Shown here: piece after piece, positions 17,501-25,472 of the stretch
How positions within the stretch are numbered: position 1 is the first letter of the stretch
Layout: every line of letters begins with the position of its first letter
Source of the DNA: Endozoicomonas sp965198415
GTDB taxonomy: Bacteria; Pseudomonadota; Gammaproteobacteria; Pseudomonadales; Endozoicomonadaceae
Length of the DNA: 64,000 bases
NCBI GenBank assembly: GCA_965198415.1
Contig: CBDAPN010000028.1
Location: 372,001 to 436,000, forward strand
Direction: 5' to 3'
The notes under the pieces: generated by a model
The model's database searches: none
What the model saw: the letters and a program-made list of their open reading frames with translations, nothing else
What the model was told of the DNA's origin: nothing
Translations under genes and position numbers: made by a program

Positions 17501-19298
17501 CATAAACGGCCAATTGCTGGGCATTGAGCGGGCTTCTCTAGTGGGTAACAGCACAGAGCATTTGGGATACGGTGCGTTTGGCCGAGTCACCCAAACTACC
17601 GTTCATGGAGAAAATGGTGCTCTGGTATTGTCCAACAAGTATGAGTTTTTACCCCGTGGTGAGCTGGTAAAACAGACGACGCAAACAGCACAGAGTCCAG
17701 CTCAGGTAATTGGTTATCAGTATGATTCACTGAAACGGCTGACCAAAGAGAGCCACCACCCCGGCGACACTCTTAATTCGGTTCTTTATGAGTACGACGG
17801 CAATAACAATTTGGTGAAAGAGCAGCGTTTAGCTAAAGGTGGAAAAGCTGAGACCATCCAGCGCCGCTATAACATGCTGGATCAGCTGGTGCGCGTTGAG
17901 CGGGACAACGACATTGCCGCTTTGCAGCATAACAGCAACGGCCATATCGTCGTTGATCATCAGGGCAGAAAATATCAGTACGATGACCTTGGGTTGCTGG
18001 AGTCAGTGACCGATGCCGGTGGTAAAGAGCTGGTGAGCTTTGAGTACTTGCCCGATGGTTTGCTTGGTCATTTGTCAAGCGCAAGAGGGCGTGAGTACTT
18101 TTATTACGATTTGAACAAACGGACGCTATCGGTTTTTAAAAATCAGCAGCATTACGATTTTATCCGTCACAATGGTAAAAGCCTGATGACTCTGACAGCG
18201 GGCAAAAGCAATGGAGAACAGCTGTTTCTGACCAATCAAAGTACCGGAGCGCGCTTGCATGTCGATGAAAAAGGTAAAGCCTCTTCAACTGTCTATACCT
18301 ATGAAGGTTATGGCCGCCCTATAACGGAAGCGGGTCATTCTGAGAGTAATTTTCTCTGGAATCAGGAGTTACGTGAGTCAGCGACGGGCCTCGTTTATCT
18401 AAAGAATCGTTTTTATCATCCCGAGCTGAAACGTTTTATCAGCCGGGACCACCGGAAAGTCGAAAACCGCTACAGTTATGCACACGCCAACCCTGTTACC
18501 TTTATTGATCCGATGGGAAGTTCAACAGAGGGTTTTATGAGGGTTTTAGGAGGGGTGTTCATGTTAATAATTGGTTCAGTTATGGTTGGTGTAACCATTA
18601 AATTAATCTCTATGGCCATTGCTGGGCCAGGTCTAATGGCCGTGGTTGGTGGTATAGTAGTTGGGGCGGTTGCTGCGGGTATCATTCTACAAGGTGTTAA
18701 TTATATAGGTACTCAGATTGCCATGGATTATGGAAGTAGTTCATTGTCATCTACGTTGAAAAAATATTACGAAAACACAGGTCTCCTTGGTTATGAAATC
18801 GATAGATTACGAGGTGTTTCACATTCAGTTAAACCGCCAAAATCTTCAAAGAAGAGTGTAAATGAGCCGAGGGTAGATATACCAGATCTGCTATTACCAA
18901 CGCTTTCAACAGAAAATGCCTCGGCAAAATCAGGTGCTTTTGAAACGGACTCTGTTGCATTGATGAGTGACTGGCAGCTCAGTGAACGGTACGTAAAATC
19001 GGAAGGATTAGCGCACAAAGGGGGAAAAGGTGGGGAAGAGCATTTCATGAGTTCAACCGATCAGCTGGCACCCCACAACAAACAGCCAACACCTTTTATG
19101 CAAGGTGGGTATGGCTTGGCAAGCCCTCTGATTGGAGCCACCAGCAGAAATACTGCTTTGAATGGCTCGAGCGTACTTTCTGAAATGAGAAAATCTCTAA
19201 TACACAGACATCATGGCCGGTTACAACAAATTGAAAATTCCAGTAAGTTGGGTTCTGCCTCATTGGCGAGACCATGGTTGAAGCATCAACCTGACTGA
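14511..19298 (+). CDS. Secreted RHS/YD-repeat protein with a distinct tail (RHS4)
   Basis: This 1,595-aa protein shares the full layout of RHS2 and RHS3 but is clearly more diverged throughout. It starts with a strong signal peptide (MNRPFRAVILTTLALFFAII, cleavage likely after V-S-A). The entry module (FGLPRGWELDVDYI), YD repeats and RHS core follow, with the core ending at DPMGSS near residue 1334. The tail of about 260 residues is unrelated to the others. It has about 60 strongly hydrophobic residues (two or three potential spans, Gly/Val/Ile rich), then a polar, low-complexity region rich in S, H, G and K to the end. No catalytic motif was recognised. The upstream ribosome site is weak (GTGAG). 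It may be a separately acquired or older member of the group. Confidence 0.9.
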   Translation: MNRPFRAVILTTLALFFAIIYSSFGVSAYKGSQAYNQINPFRASVNTATGTFRFSYPLVKAVGIHHPLQVNLTYRFNSSGMFGLPRGWELDVDYIEQNTAVINGQEWLIDSLWHDEHLFSSGLKYFNQHGTWFKDEGEERAIEPGLLYRYKTHHKDGSENYFSQLGLLVLKKDRFGNRIAIEYEEPVHRIDKARLAAITDNYGHRYTFIYEPGSLIVRYPDGNEQHVYMNDKGVSSIVNPMQQRYDFSYYKDRSYPLIKTMHTPLGLVSVLSYGEIPFISQQGEGTLPVVTHFKQYAVETGKTLYEAFYDFGSSGNYTGYPLYNLSKSSDGLVDSNDQNYRYKVTVKQSDGDPDQPVFHHKVYEYNFLHLPMEVRTLKDSNNSHKVEYTYDIEPFRYSRSTNYDKPTSQINSLWSEQASRYIPLARSNDSYDLFGNKTREEHFVYHRGENNWRHLRTLEHKYYTDSYSLLAETIDHDLLSKKATKTHYLLSPSKKTHHTQTTLFKGSVWQPWQQIEYRYDDFGRETFSELKWLARGMPGVQKTHKKTRYHFDKKTGLLTTEHENSLGHVTTRLSDTRNDQLLSQTSALGEKTTYRYNKLNQLIESTEPDGNVYKTEHYTYAQDGLNAMVSISPLGLKQRMQTDPLGRKTTEEYQLNGNYQLLDEKTYNAFGKVALHKNQFGQQTRYQYDGLLRIKEKQDPWLNKITFQYNDEALEQRMFLNNRQYKKIKVTPWLLTTYTTHYPLSDGAVVENKVEKNSFGLVLSEESALRDSDTACRHSVVKNTYEYDPSHNKSLIETTGFDGVSQRKHSKYDLFNNLHTLIKQQNDNGKTYCHRGYQYFYNSDNKLARIVSPEAQLEEQFRYDANGRLIEHKLPDGHRIKKTYNNIGLLSSTAFTRKDKPYKVESHYDADGRLTQLEDSSGQKQSYQYDQRGNLTQLTYPDKRQQKYTYDPVNRITKQENVGNTAITYQYEEHGKLASIHSGPNQVRFNYGKDDNDINGQLLGIERASLVGNSTEHLGYGAFGRVTQTTVHGENGALVLSNKYEFLPRGELVKQTTQTAQSPAQVIGYQYDSLKRLTKESHHPGDTLNSVLYEYDGNNNLVKEQRLAKGGKAETIQRRYNMLDQLVRVERDNDIAALQHNSNGHIVVDHQGRKYQYDDLGLLESVTDAGGKELVSFEYLPDGLLGHLSSARGREYFYYDLNKRTLSVFKNQQHYDFIRHNGKSLMTLTAGKSNGEQLFLTNQSTGARLHVDEKGKASSTVYTYEGYGRPITEAGHSESNFLWNQELRESATGLVYLKNRFYHPELKRFISRDHRKVENRYSYAHANPVTFIDPMGSSTEGFMRVLGGVFMLIIGSVMVGVTIKLISMAIAGPGLMAVVGGIVVGAVAAGIILQGVNYIGTQIAMDYGSSSLSSTLKKYYENTGLLGYEIDRLRGVSHSVKPPKSSKKSVNEPRVDIPDLLLPTLSTENASAKSGAFETDSVALMSDWQLSERYVKSEGLAHKGGKGGEEHFMSSTDQLAPHNKQPTPFMQGGYGLASPLIGATSRNTALNGSSVLSEMRKSLIHRHHGRLQQIENSSKLGSASLARPWLKHQPD

Positions 19299-19309
19299 AT
19301 TTTTTCGAG

Positions 19310-19333
19310 AGGGCGGGGAACGTTCTCCGCTCT
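19310..19333. terminator. Imperfect GC-rich inverted repeat after RHS4
   Basis: A 12-pair dyad (two G-U pairs) centred at 19321/19322 lies 10 bases after the RHS4 stop, between convergent genes. There is no T tract after it on the + strand. A role as a transcription end is plausible only. Confidence 0.35.
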
Positions 19334-19407
19334 ATAAGGCATAGGCCAGAGATGAGTACGAGCAGCCCGCAAATTCTAAGAGAGGCTGCAGGGGTCTGAT
19401 AGTGGCT

Positions 19408-20154
19408 TTATGCTTTTTGGGCGTGGAATGCTTGTGCATTGATGTGTTCACTGTCTTTGCCCATTAGGTACAGGTAAACAGGCATAATTTCTTCCGGGGT
19501 GGGTAAGGTGTTTGGGTCTTCTCCCGGGAAAGCTGCGGCGCGCATGGCGGTTCGAGTGGCTCCGGGGTTGATACTATTGGCACGAACGCCGCTGATGCCA
19601 TCTTCTTCATCAGCAATTATTTGCATTAACCCTTCTGTAGCAAACTTGGAGACGCTGTAGGCTCCCCAATAGGCGCGGCCTTTGTGGCCAACACTGGAGG
19701 AGGTAAAAATGATAGAGGCTGATTCGGACTGGCGCAGCAGTGGCAATAGTTCGCGGGTCATCATAAACGCTGCATTGAGGTTGACCTGCATGATGCGTGT
19801 CCAGGTTTCGGTGGGGAACTGGCACAAAGGTTTTAGATCGCCCAGCAGGCTGGCGTTGTGGAGTACGCCGTCCAGTCGGCCAAATTCATTTTCAATGGTT
19901 TCAGCCAGATTGCAATAATCGATGTCGCCAGCGTGTTCCAAATCCAGTGGAAAAATTGCAGGCATAGGGTGTTGGTTTGCTTCGATCTCGTCATAGACGG
20001 CTTCGAGTTTTTCTGTGTTTCTGCCCAGTAAAATGACCGTTGCGCCGTGTTCAGCGTAGGCCAGAGCCGCAGCCCGACCGATACCGCTGCCTGCACCGGT
20101 GACCAGAATGACTTTGTTTTTGAGTAGGTCTTTTGGGGCCTGGTATTGAAACAT
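19408..20154 (-). CDS. yciK: YciK-family short-chain dehydrogenase/reductase
   Basis: The 248-residue product is a cytoplasmic Rossmann-fold oxidoreductase. It has the nucleotide motif TGAGSGIGR, LGRNTEKL, LDGVLHNASLLGD, the catalytic Ser region FTSSSVG and the YSVSK active site, followed by NPGATRTAMRAAAFPGEDP. The LHNAxLLGD and TRTAMRAxAFPxEDP stretches are typical of YciK rather than of fatty-acid or sugar SDRs. Start: ATG at 20154 has AGAGG six bases upstream and fits the family N-terminus (MFQYQAPKDLL). The longer frame from 20178 has no ribosome site. In many relatives yciK sits next to ubiG and gph; here it stands alone. The natural substrate is not established. Confidence 0.9.
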   Translation of the reverse strand: MFQYQAPKDLLKNKVILVTGAGSGIGRAAALAYAEHGATVILLGRNTEKLEAVYDEIEANQHPMPAIFPLDLEHAGDIDYCNLAETIENEFGRLDGVLHNASLLGDLKPLCQFPTETWTRIMQVNLNAAFMMTRELLPLLRQSESASIIFTSSSVGHKGRAYWGAYSVSKFATEGLMQIIADEEDGISGVRANSINPGATRTAMRAAAFPGEDPNTLPTPEEIMPVYLYLMGKDSEHINAQAFHAQKA

Positions 20155-20700
20155 GCGTTTACCTCTTGACGGATTCATCCGATTTTTAATTCAATCCGAC
20201 ATTATTTGATGAGAACTTAAATTACCATAAGCTAATGTTTTACCGTGGTTCGTTCTGGAGTGAACGTTTCCCAAATGGTCATTAATTCATAGCGCGAAGC
20301 TTAACGCATCCTGCCTTCGACTTCAAAAGTTCATGCTGTTTTATGTAGGGGCAGCTAAATACTATTGCTGCATAGCGGTGTTGTTATTATTTCTACAGGC
20401 GGTGTAATTAGAGTTTTTGTTCTTACTTTATTTGGTACCGTAAAATTATTTGGTGGCGGAGGTAATGGTTTTTTATAGCACTTTCAAGGTTGATTTAAGG
20501 TTTCGTTCTATATTTATGGACAGCTTGCCAATTTAACGTTGTTAATTATTTTGCATCTGGCAATTAATTCTTAATTGAGCTAACGCTGTATAGCCAACAA
20601 CCTATTTGATAGTAGTAAAAAAAACTTCTGAATTACTCATTCTTAAGAAACGTCACCTACTATTGAGGTTGGTTTCATTCTTTGTGCAAGGTGAACGACA
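20155..20700. other. AT-rich intergenic region between divergent genes
   Basis: About 545 bases with no credible reading frame. It separates the divergent yciK and the secreted protein at 20701, so promoters for both should be here. No clear operator or hairpin was seen. Confidence 0.5.
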
Positions 20701-21153
20701 ATGAATAAACAATTTTGTTTTATGGGTGTTTGTTATACTGTTCTCATCCTGATTAGCCCGGCAGTTATAAGTGACAGTGTGTGTTCGCTACCTAAACGTC
20801 TTGCCGGTAAAGAGATTGTTGCCGCAGTCGACCCCTGGTTTTCTGTGCAAAACCCGTTGGCTGGCTCCATTATGAAGCTCTCTTTTAAGAAAGATGGCTC
20901 TTACACCAATCATATTTTTACCAGTAACATGGTGGTGAAAGGGGGCTATGAGTACAAAAGGCTTGCTGACAACGTGGGCCAACTCAACGCCTGGGAAACC
21001 TTCGATGGGAAAAAAACAGAGTATCAGTACACTTTGGTTTGTGTGACGGATTATCGGGGAACGGCTGTCTATACCCAAAAAGAAGGAGTCATCAAACCAA
21101 GCGTGCGACAAAATACATCTGTTTATACCCTGCAGGATCAGGGTAGTGACTAA
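20701..21153 (+). CDS. Small secreted protein of unknown function
   Basis: A 150-residue product with a Sec signal peptide (hydrophobic GVCYTVLILISPAVI, cleavage likely after I-S-D or nearby). The mature part of about 125 residues contains two Cys, one early (SVCSLPKRLAG) and one late (TLVCVTDYRG), that could pair in the periplasm. Its beta-rich pattern (GSYTNHIFTSNMVVKGGYEY, then YQYTLVC) recalls small lipocalin-like or copy-resistance-type beta barrels, but no family is recognised. The ATG is preceded by AAGGTG at good spacing. It is probably monocistronic, with its own promoter region upstream and a hairpin downstream. Confidence 0.75.
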   Translation: MNKQFCFMGVCYTVLILISPAVISDSVCSLPKRLAGKEIVAAVDPWFSVQNPLAGSIMKLSFKKDGSYTNHIFTSNMVVKGGYEYKRLADNVGQLNAWETFDGKKTEYQYTLVCVTDYRGTAVYTQKEGVIKPSVRQNTSVYTLQDQGSD

Positions 21154-21176
21154 TACTGTTGGATAACAATCTTCTG

Positions 21177-21202
21177 GGGGGCGACCCCATTTGGGCGCCC
21201 CC
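21177..21202. terminator. GC-rich hairpin between convergent genes
   Basis: GGGGGCG and CGCCCCC form a 7-bp stem around ACCCCATTTGGG. It lies 24 bases after the + strand stop and 45 bases beyond the minus-strand stop. No long T run follows, so it may act as a weak or bidirectional terminator. Confidence 0.5.
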
Positions 21203-21247
21203 ACTCTCCTCACAACGCCTGCAAGGCAGTCACTGCTAAAACACCCA

Positions 21248-21796
21248 CTAAAAAGATGACCCCGGCTGTTTCAGAAATGCCAGCTCATCTGCGGTAGAAA
21301 CCCGACCCAAAATGTTATTACGGTGTGGATAGCGGCCAAACCGGTCAATAATTGCTTTATGCTTTTCTTCCCAGAGCAGCTCCAGACCAAACTGCTTTCG
21401 CAGCCTGATGGCTTCTTCGTGTATGGGTCCTGACTCGCTGTGCATGTAAGGCAGTAAAATAATATTTTGCTCAAGCTCTCCGTCTTTTCCTCCGAGCAGC
21501 TCAAGCGCACCAGCGCGAACGGCTTCTTGAGCCAAAACCAATGCTATCCCGTCATAGGCGAAAGCTGCTGGCGTTTCCCGAAACATATTCCGGCTGAACT
21601 GATCAAGCACGATCAATTCCGCCATCCGCCCTTCCATGGTGGTGCGCCAGCCAAACAGCTCTCCGGCTGCTGCCATCGCATGAGCGGCACTGAAGCGTTT
21701 AATGATCTGCTGATCCACAGCCGGATTTTTTTCATACCACTGAGCTGGCTTCAACTCATGAAACCAAAAATGTAAAACCATTTGTGGTGTTATCAT
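21248..21796 (-). CDS. DUF924 family protein
   Basis: The 182-residue soluble protein matches the DUF924 family along its whole length. It opens with VLHFWFHEL, has LIVLDQFSRNMFR near residue 62, LLPYMHSES near residue 114, and ends with FGRYPHRNNILGRVST. The family is all-helical and predicted TPR-like; its biochemical role is unknown. ATG at 21796 has AGGAG seven bases upstream. It is transcribed away from the MaoC gene at 21910, with which it shares a short intergenic region of 113 bases. Confidence 0.92.
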   Translation of the reverse strand: MITPQMVLHFWFHELKPAQWYEKNPAVDQQIIKRFSAAHAMAAAGELFGWRTTMEGRMAELIVLDQFSRNMFRETPAAFAYDGIALVLAQEAVRAGALELLGGKDGELEQNIILLPYMHSESGPIHEEAIRLRKQFGLELLWEEKHKAIIDRFGRYPHRNNILGRVSTADELAFLKQPGSSF

Positions 21797-21909
21797 TCAT
21801 GTCTCCTGTCAGTTGTTGATAAAGAGCTTTTAACGGCGAACTACTGCTGCAACACTTCACCACGAAGTGTTAAGCTCCAAACCCTAATAAGGCAATAGAG
21901 TCAAAACCT

Positions 21910-22386
21910 ATGCGCAAGCTGGAAAACATCCCGTTCGAAGAGCTAACCGTTGGTACTAAAGATACGCTTTCACGAACTGTTACCGACGACGATCTTTTAC
22001 TGTTTGCCAAAGTGTCCGGAGACACCAACCCGGTACACCTCGATGAAGCCTATGCTGCCACCACTCAGTTTGGTGGCCGTATTGCCCACGGTATGTGGAC
22101 CGCTGCACTGATATCCTGCGCTCTGGCCACAAAACTTCCGGGCCCTGGTGGCATTTATCTGGGGCAGGAGCTGAAATTCATGCGCCCTGTTAAAGTGGGT
22201 GATACTGTAACCGTCCAGCTTGAGATCTTAGAGATTAACGAAAAGCGCCAGCGGGCAACAGTCTCGACCAATGTGGTCAACCAACACGGTAAAGTGGTTG
22301 TAAAAGGCAAGGCGGAGGTCATGCCATCTTCCGGTAGCGTTGTGGTGGATGAGTATCCGTTGCCGGACATCAAATTAAAGAGCTGA
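21910..22386 (+). CDS. MaoC-like (R)-specific enoyl-CoA hydratase
   Basis: A 158-residue single hot-dog protein. The hydratase signature is visible: FAKVSGDTNPVHLDEAYA near residue 36, with the catalytic Asp and His (D-x4-H), then FGGRIAHGMW. This matches PhaJ/MaoC-type enzymes that hydrate trans-2-enoyl-CoA to (R)-3-hydroxyacyl-CoA, feeding polyhydroxyalkanoate synthesis or fatty-acid breakdown. It is cytoplasmic, with no signal peptide. The gene stands upstream of an aminotransferase and close to the Liu operon, so acyl-CoA metabolism is a common theme, but no PHA genes are present in the window. The precise substrate is open. Confidence 0.88.
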   Translation: MRKLENIPFEELTVGTKDTLSRTVTDDDLLLFAKVSGDTNPVHLDEAYAATTQFGGRIAHGMWTAALISCALATKLPGPGGIYLGQELKFMRPVKVGDTVTVQLEILEINEKRQRATVSTNVVNQHGKVVVKGKAEVMPSSGSVVVDEYPLPDIKLKS

Positions 22387-22475
22387 GTTAACACCTGCCA
22401 GCACAACAATGAGAACCCGGTTTGCCGAGTAAAACATCGGCAAACACGCCCAAAACACAGAAGAACAGGCCGCTT

Positions 22476-23663
22476 ATGAACATTACCTCGTTCCATCCCC
22501 CCAAACGTACTCTAATGGGCCCCGGGCCTTCCGACGTGAACCCGAGAATTACCGAAGCGTTGAGTCGCCCAACCATCGGTCACCTCGACCCACAATTCAT
22601 CCGCATGATGGATGAGCTGAAGCAGTTGCTTCAATACGCCTTTAAAACCAGCAATCGCCTCACACTGCCTATTTCGGCTCCGGGTTCCGCCGGAATGGAG
22701 GCCTGTTTTGCCAACCTCGTTGACGAAAACGACAAAGTTATTGTATGCATCAACGGGGTTTTTGGCGGGCGCATGAAAGAGAATGTGGTGCGTATGGGTG
22801 GCGTTGCGATTACCGTTGAGTCCGACTGGGGGCGGGCCGTAGACCCGCAAGCGGTTGAGGCGACCCTAAAGGCAAACCCAGACGCCAAAATTCTCGCCTT
22901 CGTGCACGCCGAGACTTCAACCGGCGCCCGCTCCGATGCCAAAACGTTATGCAAATTGGCCAAGGAATATAACTGCCTGACCATCGTTGATACTGTCACT
23001 TCTCTGGCCGGTTCTGAGCTGGAAGTCGATGAGTGGGGCATTGACGCGGTTTACTCCGGTTCGCAAAAATGTCTTTCTTGTGTACCCGGCCTCTCGCCCC
23101 TGAGTTTAAGTGAAGCCGCCATTGCTAAAATTCTGGCGCGCACAACGCCGGTAAGAAGCTGGTTTCTCGATATGGGCTTGATTATGGGTTACTGGGAAGG
23201 CGACGGTAAAAGGGCCTATCACCATACGGCACCGGTCAATCAACTTTATGCACTGCATGAATCGCTGTGCATCTTGCAAGAAGAAGGCTTGAACAACAGT
23301 TGGCTACGTCACCAGCAGCACCATAGGGCACTGGTTGCCGGGCTGGAGGCTATGGGTCTGGAGATGCTGGTTCCGGAAGGTGAACGACTGGCGCAGCTTA
23401 ATACCGTGGTCATTCCTGAAGGGGTTGACGATCTGGCGGTAAGACAACAACTGCTGCAAGAGTACAATCTCGAAATTGGCGCCGGCTTGGGGGTATTTGC
23501 CGGTAAAGTCTGGCGTATTGGCCTGATGGGTTATGGCGCCAATCAGAGCAATGTGTTGAACTGCCTGAGCGCCCTTGAGTCGGCTTTATTGCGCCAGGGT
23601 TATTCGTTCACACCAGCAGCCGCTGTAAAAGCGGCTATCGACGTTTATTCTCAGGCTCAGTAA
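22476..23663 (+). CDS. Class V aminotransferase, alanine/serine-glyoxylate type
   Basis: This 395-residue PLP enzyme has the family opening LMGPGPSDVNPRI, APGSAGMEACFANLVDENDK, the PLP-contacting DTVTSLAG, and the Schiff-base lysine at residue 198 in SGSQKCLSCVPGLSP. That is the pattern of alanine-glyoxylate/serine-pyruvate aminotransferases, which transfer an amino group to glyoxylate and so link glycine, serine and alanine pools. The ATG at 22476 fits the family start. The frame is open to a TTG at 22422, which would add 18 unconserved residues. It follows the MaoC gene by 89 bases. The amino donor cannot be read from the sequence. Confidence 0.88.
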   Translation: MNITSFHPPKRTLMGPGPSDVNPRITEALSRPTIGHLDPQFIRMMDELKQLLQYAFKTSNRLTLPISAPGSAGMEACFANLVDENDKVIVCINGVFGGRMKENVVRMGGVAITVESDWGRAVDPQAVEATLKANPDAKILAFVHAETSTGARSDAKTLCKLAKEYNCLTIVDTVTSLAGSELEVDEWGIDAVYSGSQKCLSCVPGLSPLSLSEAAIAKILARTTPVRSWFLDMGLIMGYWEGDGKRAYHHTAPVNQLYALHESLCILQEEGLNNSWLRHQQHHRALVAGLEAMGLEMLVPEGERLAQLNTVVIPEGVDDLAVRQQLLQEYNLEIGAGLGVFAGKVWRIGLMGYGANQSNVLNCLSALESALLRQGYSFTPAAAVKAAIDVYSQAQ

Positions 23664-23797
23664 AACGCCTTAAAAAGCCCAGTGTTGCTCCGGGGATACT
23701 CTGTGGGCAACATGAGTGGCGGTCATTTAAGTTTCAGTCAAAACGTTTCCCATGCCTCCAGCCTGAAGTTTTATTTCAATATTGCCAACGTGCTTTT

Positions 23798-23815
23798 CTT
23801 TACGTTAACGTAAAG
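23798..23815. promoter_or_regulatory. Perfect 18-bp palindrome, likely LiuR operator
   Basis: CTTTACGTTAACGTAAAG is identical to its reverse complement and lies 43 bases before the MerR-type regulator gene that opens the Liu operon. LiuR regulators of proteobacteria are known to bind palindromes of the form TTTACGT-N-ACGTAAA upstream of leucine-degradation genes. A weak -35-like TTGCCA (23782-23787) lies upstream, as expected for a MerR-controlled promoter with a long spacer. Confidence 0.85.
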
Positions 23816-23857
23816 GGAATGTAGGCTGAACTTATTACTACCCGTCAGTGACGAACC

Positions 23858-24244
23858 ATGTCCGATACAACATTTACCATTTCAGAGTTGGCTCGCGAGT
23901 TTGACATAACCCCAAGAGCCATCCGTTTTTATGAAGATCAGGGGTTAATTGCCCCGCGGCGTGCAGGGCTGAAGCGAATTTACAGCAAAAAAGACCGGGT
24001 ACATCTTAAGCTGATTGTCCGCGGCAAACGTCTGGGGCTTAGCTTGGCAGAGTCCAAAGAGCTCATTGCACTTTATGACCCTCTCACTCGAAATAAACGA
24101 CAGTTAAAAGCCATGCTGGAGGCGATTGATAACTCCGGCAAACGTCTTGAGCAGCAGCTTAATGACATCCAAATGATGCAAAACGAGCTTCAGGCTGCCA
24201 GAAATCGCTGCCTTAAAGCACTGCAGGAGAGTCAGGAAAACTAA
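23858..24244 (+). CDS. liuR: MerR-family regulator of branched-chain amino acid catabolism
   Basis: A 128-residue protein with an N-terminal winged helix-turn-helix (FTISELAREFDITPRAIRFY, EDQGLIAPRRAG) and a C-terminal coiled coil (residues about 80-125) for dimerisation. There are no metal-binding cysteines of the CueR type. The first position in an operon with isovaleryl-CoA dehydrogenase, MCC and HMG-CoA lyase identifies it as LiuR. LiuR controls leucine/isovalerate degradation and probably senses a pathway CoA ester. The 18-bp palindrome just upstream suggests autoregulation. It is separated from liuA by 46 bases. Confidence 0.9.
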   Translation: MSDTTFTISELAREFDITPRAIRFYEDQGLIAPRRAGLKRIYSKKDRVHLKLIVRGKRLGLSLAESKELIALYDPLTRNKRQLKAMLEAIDNSGKRLEQQLNDIQMMQNELQAARNRCLKALQESQEN

Positions 24245-24290
24245 CAAACCCGTTGAGGTTTTCACATAACGATCAAACAAGGGATTGTCG

Positions 24291-25460
24291 ATGAACCACT
24301 ACACAGAACTTAATTTTAATCTAGGGGCAACCAACGACTTGCTGCGGGAGCAAGTACGATTATTTGCTGCCAATGAGATCGCACCAAGAGCGATGGAAAT
24401 TGATCAAACCAACCAGTTTCCTACCGACCTGTGGCAAAAAATGGGTGGAATGGGTTTGTTGGGTATCACCGTTGGTGAAGCCTTCGGTGGCTCCGCTATG
24501 GGTTATCTGGCCCATGTCATTGTCATGGAAGAGATTAGTCGTGCGTCAGCTGCCGTTGGTCTTAGCTATGGTGCGCACTCTAACCTTTGTGTTAACCAGA
24601 TTTCCCGCATGGGCACTACGGCGCAGAAAGAGCAGTACTTGCCAGACCTGATCAGCGGCCGGGCGGTAGGTGCACTGGCCATGAGTGAGCCAGGTGCCGG
24701 TTCCGATGTCGTCAGTATGAAGCTCAGAGCAGAAAAGAAAGGCGATAAATTCATTTTAAATGGCAACAAAATGTGGATTACCAACGGCCCCGATGCCAAC
24801 ACGTTTGTCATTTATGCCAAGACCGAGCCGTCACAAAAATCCCGGGGGCTGACTGCGTTTATAGTTGAACGGGATTTTCCCGGCTTCAGTCGGGCGCAAA
24901 AACTCGACAAACTCGGCATGCGCGGCTCGAACACCTGCGAACTGGTCTTTGAAAACTGCGAAGTACCTGCGGGCAACATCCTCGGTAAACTTAACGGCGG
25001 CGTTGAAGTGCTCATGAGTGGCCTTGATTATGAGCGAGTGGTTCTTTCCGGTGGCCCCACGGGCATAATGCAGGCTTGCATGGATGTGGTGCTGCCCTAC
25101 ATTCACGACCGCAAACAGTTTGGTCAGTCTATTGGTGAGTTTCAGCTAATTCAGGGCAAAATTGCAGATATGTATACGCAAATGAACGCCTGCAAAGCCT
25201 ACCTTTATACGGTTGCCGCCGCCTGTGACCGGGGCGACACCACTCGCAAAGACGCAGCAGGCGTCATTCTTTACTGTGCCGAACGTGCCACGGCTTTGGC
25301 ACTGGACGCCATTCAGCTGCTTGGTGGCAATGGTTATATCAACGATTACCCCACCGGCCGGCTGCTAAGGGATGCAAAACTCTATGAGATCGGCGCTGGG
25401 ACATCGGAAATCCGTCGTATGTTGATTGGCCGTGAGCTGTTCAGGGAAACCGCAAATTAA
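24291..25460 (+). CDS. liuA: Isovaleryl-CoA dehydrogenase
   Basis: A 389-residue FAD flavoprotein of the acyl-CoA dehydrogenase family that oxidises isovaleryl-CoA to 3-methylcrotonyl-CoA and passes electrons to ETF. Family motifs include ALAMSEPGAGSDV (FAD/substrate binding), WITNGPDANTFVIYAKT, and QLLGGNGYINDYPTGRLLRDAKLYEIGAGTSEI near the C-terminus. The likely catalytic base is Glu248 in GLDYERVVL, the position used by isovaleryl-CoA dehydrogenases rather than by short-chain enzymes, where the base lies near the C-terminus. ATG at 24291 has AAGGGA upstream. A TTG two codons earlier is less likely. It is the second gene of the Liu operon. Confidence 0.95.
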   Translation: MNHYTELNFNLGATNDLLREQVRLFAANEIAPRAMEIDQTNQFPTDLWQKMGGMGLLGITVGEAFGGSAMGYLAHVIVMEEISRASAAVGLSYGAHSNLCVNQISRMGTTAQKEQYLPDLISGRAVGALAMSEPGAGSDVVSMKLRAEKKGDKFILNGNKMWITNGPDANTFVIYAKTEPSQKSRGLTAFIVERDFPGFSRAQKLDKLGMRGSNTCELVFENCEVPAGNILGKLNGGVEVLMSGLDYERVVLSGGPTGIMQACMDVVLPYIHDRKQFGQSIGEFQLIQGKIADMYTQMNACKAYLYTVAAACDRGDTTRKDAAGVILYCAERATALALDAIQLLGGNGYINDYPTGRLLRDAKLYEIGAGTSEIRRMLIGRELFRETAN

Positions 25461-25472
25461 AAGGAGTTTGTC

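Noticed and set aside
1..19298. RHS proteins as classical T6SS Rhs effectors with immunity genes
   Set aside because: Sec signals are present, PAAR and VgrG are absent, and no small gene follows each RHS gene.
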